From positions 1 to 64,000 of the forward strand of contig JAWXUU010000001.1 of assembly GCA_044426085.1 (NCBI GenBank): a stretch of 64,000 nt of DNA. Direction: 5' to 3'. Position 1 is the first letter of the stretch; every line of letters starts with the position of its first letter. The notes under the pieces are model-generated. The model was not told the origin of the DNA. It was given only the letters and a program-made list of their open reading frames with translations, and ran no database searches. Made by a program: the position numbers and the translations under genes. This DNA is from JAWXUU01 sp044426085 (GTDB lineage: Bacteria; Bacillota; Clostridia; Christensenellales; CAMQZB01). Shown piece after piece: positions 25,437 to 33,112 of this stretch.

Positions 25437-26543
25437 TTATTGTGTTTTTAGTTCCAACTTGTTGCAATTATAAAATGCATCTCTAGCAATATTCTCAATA
25501 CCACCACTCATTTTCACTTCTTGTAAATTACCACATCTAGCAAATGCTTGTTTTTGAATTTCAATTACTGAGCTAGGTGTATTCACCGATTTAATATAGC
25601 TGTTATTCATAAATGCTGAATTTGAAATGATTTTAACACTATCTGGGATATCAAAATGTTCATCACTTTTCCCGCATGGATATATGAGCAACGTTTTGCC
25701 ATCAGCGGAAAACAACACACCATCTACGCTTTTATATAATGAACTGCCGTTTTCGATGGTTACCCCTTTTAGTTCATGACAAGCGTGAAAAGCATGATTA
25801 CCAAACTCTCCAAGTTGCGTGAATATTACATCTTTGTTTAGATATACTCTCTCTAGATACTTACACCCCGAGAATGCACCAGCTCCGATTGTCAAAAGTT
25901 TTGAGCAATCGATATTTTTAATTCTTGCACAACCTCTAAATGCATAAAGGTCAACATGCAGAACATTTTTCATATCTACACTTTCAAGACCAGTGCAGCC
26001 ATCGAACATTGCGCATGGAATTCTATCGATTTTGTTATTAAATTCGAAGTGTTGCAAAGTGATGCACATCTCAAATGCTGTCTGGTCAACTGATGCAATG
26101 CTGTCTGGCATAATAAATTCTTCTATACTGCTGTTGGAAAAAGCAAAACTGCCAATGCTTTTCGCGCCCAACATCACTTTGTCTATATCACAATACGGGT
26201 TGTTTGGATAGAAAATAAGTTTGTCCGTTCCTTTTTCAAAAACAGCACCATCTCTATCATAAAAATATTCGTTATCCTTATCCACCGTTATTCTTTCTAG
26301 GTTTGCAAAATACATAAAGCTACGCGCTTCCATATATTGAATTTTTGAATGCAAAACTATTTCAGATATCATACCTGGATATTTGCCCATATATCGAAAT
26401 GAACTGCTAACTCCACAAACAGTTTCGCCGTCATACTCAAGCGGAACAGCTATAGTGCGCGACTCACCCTCATATGAACAAAGCATAGTCAAACCGTATT
26501 CTTTTACAAACTCAAATTCCTCTTTTTGTTTATCATCACACAT
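25437..26543 (-). CDS. BspA-type leucine-rich repeat protein, no export signal
   Basis: About 368 residues from ATG 26543 (GGGGG upstream; the GTG at 26558 falls in the ribosome-binding site). It consists of LRR_5/BspA repeats: MPDSIASVDQTAFEMC, GAGAFSGCKYLERV, NHAFHACHELKGV, SAFMNNSYIKSV, QKQAFARCGNLQEV. These domains usually sit on surface proteins and bind other proteins; here there is no signal peptide, membrane segment or anchor, so a cytoplasmic binding role is likely. It precedes the FtsZ-like gene and has its own promoter. Confidence 0.8.
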   Translation of the reverse strand: MCDDKQKEEFEFVKEYGLTMLCSYEGESRTIAVPLEYDGETVCGVSSSFRYMGKYPGMISEIVLHSKIQYMEARSFMYFANLERITVDKDNEYFYDRDGAVFEKGTDKLIFYPNNPYCDIDKVMLGAKSIGSFAFSNSSIEEFIMPDSIASVDQTAFEMCITLQHFEFNNKIDRIPCAMFDGCTGLESVDMKNVLHVDLYAFRGCARIKNIDCSKLLTIGAGAFSGCKYLERVYLNKDVIFTQLGEFGNHAFHACHELKGVTIENGSSLYKSVDGVLFSADGKTLLIYPCGKSDEHFDIPDSVKIISNSAFMNNSYIKSVNTPSSVIEIQKQAFARCGNLQEVKMSGGIENIARDAFYNCNKLELKTQ

Positions 26544-26580
26544 AATATATTCCCCCACTTATTTTTTCGAAAGTTGTTCC

Positions 26581-26609
26581 ATTGTATCACTTTTATAACA
26601 AAATTTCAA
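26581..26609 (-). promoter_or_regulatory. Probable promoter for the LRR/FtsZ-like run
   Basis: On the minus strand TTGAAA (26604-26609), 17 bases, TACAAT (26581-26586), about 38 bases before the LRR start codon. Confidence 0.6.
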
Positions 26610-26707
26610 GAGTTTTTGCGAAAAAATTTTTATACATTTTTCTAGCTAATTCCCCAATTGTCTTGATTACGAAACAACCAATTAAATTACCAACAAACAT
26701 ATCTATC

Positions 26708-28414
26708 CTATCCAAACAAATCAAATGGGTCGGCGCTTTTTTTGGCTGCAGTTTTTATATATTGGTATGTATATTTTTTATCGTGAATATTCACTGTTGA
26801 TTTATAATCTTCAATATCCGCTTCATCACAAATATATTCAGGACAGTTATAATATCTTTCCAAATAAGTTTTTAAAACATATTTTAAAGCAGATGATTTG
26901 ATATAAATTTCGCCCTCTTCGAGTCCCGAAAGTTGACTTACTGGCACAACGGGCATCTCAAGAAAATTACATCTTTCAATATTTTCACCACTACACCCAA
27001 ACACATCAATAGGTGACAAAACTTGTCTTGTCCCACACATTCTTGAAAATTTTTGTTGCGTTTCATAGTTATTTGAAGACAAAAAATATGTTGTTGCAAT
27101 GTTATCCAATATAGTTCCATATTCACTAGGATATTTTTTCTCTAGTTGGCAATAACTTTGCAATACTAGTGTCATATAAATCCCTCGCCCAGCCGAAACA
27201 CTCATTTGCGTATCAAAATCTTCTATGACAGGCATATTACCAAATTCATCCAAAATGAAATGCACATCTCTTGTGGGCACTTTAGCTTGACCTTTTAGTC
27301 TTACTAGCTTTGAGTAGAAATCAGCGATAAATAAAGATATCGCTTCATATCCTGATTTCTTTTCATCTGGAAAAATTATATAAAGAATTGCAGGTTTTTC
27401 TTGAGAAATAAAGTCTTCAGCACTGAACGTGCTAGTCAATGATATATTCTTTTCCACAACGTTACCAAAGTGTGATATATGTGAGGAAAGCACTGATTCA
27501 ATGCTATTTCTAGTCTGATCGGGAGCATTAAGATATCCGCCAGCCCTGCGCTTTGCTATGCTGTCATCAGGGCGTTCTCGCAAAAATTCACTTCCATGTC
27601 TTTTTCCTAACCCATCTTCAAACAACATTTTCACAGTTGCCATATTGAAGTTATCCCTTGTGACTTTTCCTTTAGGATTTTTGCCGTCTACATCTTCAAG
27701 TAAGCCTATAATATATCCTTCTATCTCATCTCGTGAAGCGCTATCCCAAAATGGGTCTTTTTGATTCATGCTCTTTATTGATTGCACAACAAAATCATGT
27801 ATTAATTCGAATGCCAAATGCCTATGAAAATATTCTTCATCAGCTATAAATTTACGACATTCCGTTATCGATTCAAAGATTTTTCCATCATATAGCAAAC
27901 ATCTTCTGCCATCTTTTGTCGTAACAAAGTTTGTTTCTTTTAATTCCGCACCTTTATTCACATATAAGTCAAACGCACTTTGCAATATATTGTAAGAATC
28001 ACTATACCTATAATCCCTAAAGTTTAGCAAGCGTACATCATAGCCTAAATTTCGCATCATTACTGCAGTCTTAGCATACAGCTCGCCTTTAGGATCTGTT
28101 TCTATTATCGATGGTTTTTCAGCCGATTGCGCAAGGTTGAGCGTTTGTGGAATAATTAAACCTGTGGTTTTTCCACTTCTCGTGCTTCCAACTATACATT
28201 GATGACCTGGGTGCTTAGTATAAACTTGGTATAATTTGCCATTAACTCGCCTATTAGACAACAATGAGCCTAGTTGCTTTTGCTTATTCAAATCTTCATA
28301 TTTGACCATATTTTGATCCCATAATCCGAATAAATCTGTTTTTAAATCACCTGTGGAGCATATCCTATCATGCTCTTGCACTACATCATCCTTTATTTTT
28401 GATATTTTTAGCAT
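26708..28414 (-). CDS. VirD4/TraG-type coupling protein, soluble form
   Basis: 568 residues from ATG 28414 (GAGGTG upstream; the GTG at 28420 overlaps that site). Walker A is GSTRSGKTTG, with the conserved ETDPKGELY after it. Walker B is HFILDEFGNMPVI, followed by AGRGIYMTLVLQSYCQLEKKY. Coupling proteins are hexameric ATPases that recruit the relaxase-DNA complex to the type IV secretion channel. Unlike most VirD4 proteins it has no N-terminal transmembrane segments; the P-loop comes at about residue 80. It must be brought to the membrane by a partner, perhaps the small helical protein encoded just upstream. Confidence 0.9.
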   Translation of the reverse strand: MLKISKIKDDVVQEHDRICSTGDLKTDLFGLWDQNMVKYEDLNKQKQLGSLLSNRRVNGKLYQVYTKHPGHQCIVGSTRSGKTTGLIIPQTLNLAQSAEKPSIIETDPKGELYAKTAVMMRNLGYDVRLLNFRDYRYSDSYNILQSAFDLYVNKGAELKETNFVTTKDGRRCLLYDGKIFESITECRKFIADEEYFHRHLAFELIHDFVVQSIKSMNQKDPFWDSASRDEIEGYIIGLLEDVDGKNPKGKVTRDNFNMATVKMLFEDGLGKRHGSEFLRERPDDSIAKRRAGGYLNAPDQTRNSIESVLSSHISHFGNVVEKNISLTSTFSAEDFISQEKPAILYIIFPDEKKSGYEAISLFIADFYSKLVRLKGQAKVPTRDVHFILDEFGNMPVIEDFDTQMSVSAGRGIYMTLVLQSYCQLEKKYPSEYGTILDNIATTYFLSSNNYETQQKFSRMCGTRQVLSPIDVFGCSGENIERCNFLEMPVVPVSQLSGLEEGEIYIKSSALKYVLKTYLERYYNCPEYICDEADIEDYKSTVNIHDKKYTYQYIKTAAKKSADPFDLFG

Positions 28415-28421
28415 ACTCACC

Positions 28422-28988
28422 TCAATAGCCTATCTTCGTTCCACTTTTAGCTTTACGCCGTGATATTTCCTTACTTTTATCTACTATATAGCTTGCAGAA
28501 TACATATCAAAAACATGTTTGTCCATATGTTTATAAACAATCCTCGTTAGTTCCTCAAAAAGTTTATCTATTGCAAAATCATCTTTACAAATACACTGTG
28601 CTTTATTGAATTCTGAAATAAAGCTTTCCATTTTTCCACTCAAACTTTCAAGCGACATTTCCATATCAGAAGCACTAGTTAATTCTTCAACTATATATAC
28701 CGCTGTTTTTTTAGCGATAAACACAAGCCCTTCTTCATCGCTCATGACTTTATCGAGTGCTTTGTTCTTATAATCTAAATATCGTAAATACATTCTGAAA
28801 TCATTTGGCTTGTCTAGTTCTATCATTCCTTCACTGTTAATAACTTCCCAAAATTCATCAGCATTTTTCATTTCACAATATTCTGATATTTCATTATAAA
28901 ATAACTGTTTATTGATAACCTCATACCCCTTCATAATATCCAAAAGAAAGTATATTATCATAAACCTACCAATACATACATCTTTCAT
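28422..28988 (-). CDS. Hypothetical helical protein upstream of coupling protein
   Basis: About 188 residues from ATG 28988, chosen because GGTGGG lies just upstream (the frame opens at 29048). It has a hydrophobic stretch near the N-terminus (GRFMIIYFLLDIM), too short for a clear membrane anchor, and long helices after it. The gene is 7 bases before the coupling protein and in the same operon. No family recognised; it may be a coupling-protein partner. Confidence 0.6.
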   Translation of the reverse strand: MKDVCIGRFMIIYFLLDIMKGYEVINKQLFYNEISEYCEMKNADEFWEVINSEGMIELDKPNDFRMYLRYLDYKNKALDKVMSDEEGLVFIAKKTAVYIVEELTSASDMEMSLESLSGKMESFISEFNKAQCICKDDFAIDKLFEELTRIVYKHMDKHVFDMYSASYIVDKSKEISRRKAKSGTKIGY

Positions 28989-29044
28989 TTTACCCACCTT
29001 CACTTTGTTATAACCATTAATCATACACACATATTTTATATGTA

Positions 29045-30436
29045 TCAATTATGTTTATTTTTATATTGTTCAGAACGCTTCTCATTCTGTTCCTTGCTAG
29101 TGAATACCATTTTTTCTAGTGTTCCACCAAGAATATATTTCTTATCGCATTGCAAATCTTTTACAATGTTTTTTCCAATCAACCTGCCTATATCACTTAT
29201 AAGCGCCCTCACCCCAAAAGCTGTTGCGCCATATTTTTTAACAACATCTTTACGTATTGAGCTTTTAATATTAGCTATTTCAATCCCGTATTCTTTGGCA
29301 CTGTTTTTTATTGCGATATTCATGATTTCATGCATATCTTCTTTTGACAGCTGCCTATACTCAACAAAATATCCGATACGGCTGGCAATCTCTGGCTTAA
29401 ATCCGTTATCTACCATTGTTTGGCGACATTCATCACTTCTGCTTTGTTGGGTTTTTAAAACTTCCGTAGATTCAACGTTGATGCCACAGGCAAATCCTAC
29501 GTTAGATTTCTTATCAGTTTTGATATTGGAAGTAAGCATGATTATACATCTTGAACAATCATATTCAGAGACACCGTTCTCATCTGCTCTTGCTAGCGTT
29601 ATGACTCCGTTATCAAATATACTCATCAATGCGACGTGAATGTTTGAATGTGCTTTTTCATATTCGTCAAGTAAGATTATAAGTGAATTCGTTTTACGTA
29701 TTGGTTCAAGCACCGTCTTATCATCATACCCAGCATATCCCGCCGGAGAGCCGAAAAGCTGTGAAATACGATATTCTTCCGTATATTCATTGCAGTTTAT
29801 CGTGATTACTTTGTTATCAAATCCACAATCTGCTTTAGCTAATTCCTCTGCAAGATATTTTGCTGTCGCTGTCTTTCCAACTCCAGTTGGACCTGACAAC
29901 ATAATGGATACTGGCTTTTTTGGATTAGGCTTCTTAAGATGATTGGAAACGCACTCAACAACCTGCTCAAGTTGATTGTCTTGTCCCACAATTTTTGATT
30001 TGAGATTTCTTGTTATATTATCGCTATCAATATAGCATGCACCGTATTTTTTTTGTGTGTTCTTACGTTTATCATTTTCATCATCATATTCATAATCATC
30101 GTCTTCAAAACCATACCGCATACAATATTTTGCATAGTTATAATTGAATTTTATTTCATCAAACAATTCGACTATATCATATTCTGAACCGCAAAAGATT
30201 TTGCCATATGTAGAAAGAATAAGAATGCTTCGACACTTGCCAAAGTAACACATATCATAATGACTTTTTTGTGCTAGATAAACGCATATTCCATTATTTC
30301 CTGATGTTTCAAATACCAATTCCGTTTCCTCATCCAAAAAATTAACGCTGTATTTAATTCGCCTAGGATTCCCCGCTGTAAGTTTTCTCCAAATATCTTG
30401 ATCGACGATATTCTTTTTAATAAAGAATTTTTCCAT
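29045..30436 (-). CDS. ClpB/ClpC-type single-ring AAA+ ATPase
   Basis: 463 residues from ATG 30436, preceded by AAGGAGG. About the first 150 residues are an unrecognised domain, then a Clp-type AAA_2 module: KIVGQDNQLEQVV, Walker A GPTGVGKTATAKYLAEEL, FGSPAGYAGYDD (pore-loop region). Walker B is IILLDEYEKAHSNIHVALMSIFDNG, followed by TSNI. The arginine finger is in FKPEIASRI and sensor 2 in FGVRALISDIGR. Such rings unfold or remodel proteins. No ClpP-binding loop is evident, so remodelling rather than proteolysis is likely. It follows the Hsp70-like gene, as disaggregase and Hsp70 work together in known bacteria. Confidence 0.8.
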   Translation of the reverse strand: MEKFFIKKNIVDQDIWRKLTAGNPRRIKYSVNFLDEETELVFETSGNNGICVYLAQKSHYDMCYFGKCRSILILSTYGKIFCGSEYDIVELFDEIKFNYNYAKYCMRYGFEDDDYEYDDENDKRKNTQKKYGACYIDSDNITRNLKSKIVGQDNQLEQVVECVSNHLKKPNPKKPVSIMLSGPTGVGKTATAKYLAEELAKADCGFDNKVITINCNEYTEEYRISQLFGSPAGYAGYDDKTVLEPIRKTNSLIILLDEYEKAHSNIHVALMSIFDNGVITLARADENGVSEYDCSRCIIMLTSNIKTDKKSNVGFACGINVESTEVLKTQQSRSDECRQTMVDNGFKPEIASRIGYFVEYRQLSKEDMHEIMNIAIKNSAKEYGIEIANIKSSIRKDVVKKYGATAFGVRALISDIGRLIGKNIVKDLQCDKKYILGGTLEKMVFTSKEQNEKRSEQYKNKHN

Positions 30437-30499
30437 GTAATCCTCCTTTGAATACACACTTATTCTTATAACGCAATATTTTTTGCCGTTGGTTGAGTA

Positions 30500-30532
30500 A
30501 GCTAGGTGCACATTTTTCATGTGCACCTAGCT
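30500..30532. other. 14-bp perfect hairpin after the Hsp70-like gene
   Basis: Arms 30500-30513 and 30519-30532 (AGCTAGGTGCACAT and its complement) with a 5-base loop. It begins 8 bases beyond the Hsp70 stop codon in the minus-strand transcript. There is no T tract, so it may be a processing, stability or partial attenuation element between the Hsp70-like and Clp-like genes. Confidence 0.6.
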
Positions 30533-30539
30533 GTTTCAA

Positions 30540-32093
30540 TTACATCGCATGTGTTTGCGATTCTTCTCTGTGTGGTATTCTGTTGCCTTTTTTATCATGA
30601 AGAGTTATATCGATGGTAGAGTTATGCATTTTTAGAGTTATGTCAAACGCAAACTTATGCGATTTTTCTCCGAACCATGCTTTATAATATTTCTTTGGCA
30701 CATCGATAGTGCATTTTGAACCATGCATTTTTGCATATTCGACAGGAACAACCTGCTTGGTTGAATCGTTTTCAAAAACTTCGATTGTGACCACTTCTTG
30801 TTTTTTCTCGTATGGAATAAATTTTCCATCACTTTTGACTTCAACCCCACCACAGAGATTATCAATAGGTGAACCTTTGATGATGATATTGCTTATATAT
30901 GGGCCCTCATCACTTCTGCAAAGCACGCCATATGAATGTTGAATCACATCGCTGATTTTTGATGATACATAGTTTGTTTTGAAATATGAATAGTATGCAT
31001 TCCCAAGAGCGATTGCCTCGCTTGGCTTAAATGCAACTATATTTGATTCGCTAACTCTGCTTTTGAATTTGCGAATCATCATATTTCTCACCATTGGCAT
31101 TGCAGATGCACCGCCGACAAGCACAATTTTATCTATTCTTCCAGAATATTCTTTCATGCAGCTATCAACCACAGCTTCGATTTTCTTTAGTTCTGCACTG
31201 CTTTCACTTTCAAATTGAGTTCGTGAAATTGTCAAGAAGTCGTCGTCGCCTTTTGGAATGGTTGCAAACTGCTCGTTTGAAAGAATGTGTTTTGCTCTGT
31301 GAATATCATCTTCAAACCTAGAAATCTCCTCAAGAGTTGCATTTTTGCTAATACCGCCCTTGCTCTTTGCCATATTTTGCAATATTGTATCGAAATTTCT
31401 TCCACCAATTGCAATGTCGCCATAGCATTTTATTACATTTATTCTATCACCCGACCTTTCAACGATTGCAACGTCTGTTGTGCCCGCACCTACGTCTAGC
31501 ACCAACACTATTTGATTTCCCATAACTAGCGAATCTTTCACGTATGCAAATGCGGCTGCTTTTGGCTCTTCGATAATATGAATTCTTTCCATTGCAATTC
31601 CAGTGGCTTCACTTATACCTTTCAAAATATATTTATTATATTCCGAAGCGGAGTTGCGACTGTTTTCACTGCCAAGACCAGCAGGCGTTGAAATAGTCAG
31701 TTCAATATCAGAATACCCTGTCGCCTCATCAACAAAGTGCATCTCTTTCATTTTCTTGATTGCTATATCAAGAGCGTACTTTGCAAACCCAATAACAACT
31801 TCATTTATCGAAAAAGTTTTGCCATTTGAATTGAAAACTTCCTTGTTGTTTAGTTCAAGATTTGAGATTTTACGTATGTCACTCTTGAAATACTTAATCA
31901 CCGATTTTTGATTCCTTTCTGCATTTGCTATTTCTAAGGATTCATTGCCAAAAATAAGCGTTCCTTTATTATGAGAATAGTAGGCAACACTCTTATCTTC
32001 TGCGACTATTCTCGCATGCTCGCCAACTGTGATTGCTACACTTGAATTTTCATTCCCTAGGTCTATGCCTACGTTATAAGTTTTGTTATTCAT
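30540..32093 (-). CDS. Hsp70/DnaK-like protein
   Basis: 517 residues, GGAGG before ATG 32093. It has the actin-fold nucleotide-binding domain of Hsp70: GIDLGNENSSVA (phosphate 1), IIEEPKAAAFAY, LVLDVGAGTTDVAIVE (phosphate 2) and IDKIVLVGGASAMPMVRNMM (adenosine motif). About 130 residues of beta-rich sequence follow, corresponding to a short substrate-binding part, without the usual long lid and EEVD-like end. It is shorter than DnaK (about 610). It lies between a membrane-anchored GrpE-like gene and a Clp-type ATPase, so this set looks like a dedicated chaperone system for the element's envelope or transfer machinery. Confidence 0.85.
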   Translation of the reverse strand: MNNKTYNVGIDLGNENSSVAITVGEHARIVAEDKSVAYYSHNKGTLIFGNESLEIANAERNQKSVIKYFKSDIRKISNLELNNKEVFNSNGKTFSINEVVIGFAKYALDIAIKKMKEMHFVDEATGYSDIELTISTPAGLGSENSRNSASEYNKYILKGISEATGIAMERIHIIEEPKAAAFAYVKDSLVMGNQIVLVLDVGAGTTDVAIVERSGDRINVIKCYGDIAIGGRNFDTILQNMAKSKGGISKNATLEEISRFEDDIHRAKHILSNEQFATIPKGDDDFLTISRTQFESESSAELKKIEAVVDSCMKEYSGRIDKIVLVGGASAMPMVRNMMIRKFKSRVSESNIVAFKPSEAIALGNAYYSYFKTNYVSSKISDVIQHSYGVLCRSDEGPYISNIIIKGSPIDNLCGGVEVKSDGKFIPYEKKQEVVTIEVFENDSTKQVVPVEYAKMHGSKCTIDVPKKYYKAWFGEKSHKFAFDITLKMHNSTIDITLHDKKGNRIPHREESQTHAM

Positions 32094-32153
32094 TTTTTAT
32101 CCTCCATGTTTTTATAAAACGCTTTTCTTAGCGTATGGTTACTTGATTGAATA

Positions 32154-33002
32154 TCAGTTATTCAAAACATAAACTGATACTCTTGCTTTCAAAATTGTAT
32201 TATCGGGAAATACTGCACCATAACTTGCAAACTCTGCAATAGTTCCATTCAATTTCGGTTTATTTGTGCTCACAGACTGAATCATTTCATGAAAAACTGA
32301 ATCATATTTATCCCCAGTCTTCACTTCAACAAGTCTTATCTTGTGCACACTGAGCTCATTCACTATACGTGTGTGGTTAGGGCTTGGCAACATTCGAATT
32401 ATGTTTGTGATGAATTCTTTACTGCCAAGTTTATCTTTTGATTCATATTCGTGCATATAGAATGCAAGCTGCCTTTTCAGATCTACCGCTTCATTGTTTG
32501 AATATTTTTTTATTTGCCATTCAAGATGCGCCTTTTGGGTTTGCAATTCAGCAACTTCTTGATTTAGCTCTTTTATTTGAGACACAAGCATGTTTGCTGC
32601 TTTTTCTTCATCACTTTGAACACGTTTTTCAGGTTTTTCTTTTTTTGCTGTCACAATATATGCAATCAAACCTAATGATAAAGGAATGCACACAATCAAG
32701 AGAGCTTTCAAAAGGGCTGCGGTCGTTACTGACAAGCCATCTTCTGAAGTGACTTCTTCTGTTTCTTCAATAGTCAAATCCTCTTCTGTGTGATCATCAT
32801 CAGCAATTTCGTCTGTTGTTGCATAGATATATTCGACTACTTCTTCCACATCATCAATAGCTACATCAGATATTAAAATCGCATCGCTTTCCAAGATATT
32901 ATCATCAGCATAGACATTGATTGCATTAATGCCATTAAGCATGACGCATAATGCCAAAACTATTCCAAGTATATATTTGTTAGGTTTTATGTTATGTTTC
33001 AT
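32154..33002 (-). CDS. Membrane-anchored GrpE-like protein
   Basis: 282 residues. There is a signal peptide or first membrane segment (residues 1-32, ending near YADD), then an acidic external stretch (33-90). A transmembrane helix (about 95-118; LLKALLIVCIPLSLGLIAYIV) follows, then a coiled coil (130-165), then a C-terminal domain. That domain follows the GrpE beta domain: LSVHKIRLVEVKTGDKYDSV, FHEMIQSV, LNGTIAEFASYGAV and ILKARVSVYV (compare DPNVHQAI, GNVLGIMQKGY and RAAMVTV). GrpE is the nucleotide exchange factor of Hsp70. The GrpE-like part faces the cytoplasm if the predicted topology is right, so it would tether the adjacent Hsp70-like protein to the membrane. Homology is by eye but supported by the neighbour. 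Confidence 0.6.
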   Translation of the reverse strand: MKHNIKPNKYILGIVLALCVMLNGINAINVYADDNILESDAILISDVAIDDVEEVVEYIYATTDEIADDDHTEEDLTIEETEEVTSEDGLSVTTAALLKALLIVCIPLSLGLIAYIVTAKKEKPEKRVQSDEEKAANMLVSQIKELNQEVAELQTQKAHLEWQIKKYSNNEAVDLKRQLAFYMHEYESKDKLGSKEFITNIIRMLPSPNHTRIVNELSVHKIRLVEVKTGDKYDSVFHEMIQSVSTNKPKLNGTIAEFASYGAVFPDNTILKARVSVYVLNN

Positions 33003-33027
33003 TTTAATATCTCCTTTTTTGCCTTAC

Positions 33028-33099
33028 GAGTATTGAACTACCAACACTCTTGCATCTTGTGCAATTCAATTATGAGAAATCTCAAAATTGAATTGCACA
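33028..33099 (-). other. Tandem hairpins after the long cytolysin-like gene
   Basis: One hairpin (about 33028-33050, gagtattg/caacactc) has a mismatch on the plus strand that becomes a G-U pair in the minus-strand RNA. A second has perfect 14-bp arms 33058-33071 and 33086-33099 (TGTGCAATTCAATT) with an inner 5-bp stem. Both lie between the 33113 stop and the GrpE-like gene. No T tract follows, suggesting attenuation or RNA processing. Confidence 0.6.
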
Positions 33100-33112
33100 T
33101 ATGTGCTAGTTT

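Noticed and set aside
30540..32093. Calling this the chromosomal dnaK
   Set aside because: It is shorter than DnaK, lacks the lid and normal tail, and is embedded in conjugation genes; hrcA, dnaJ and grpE of the usual operon are not next to it.
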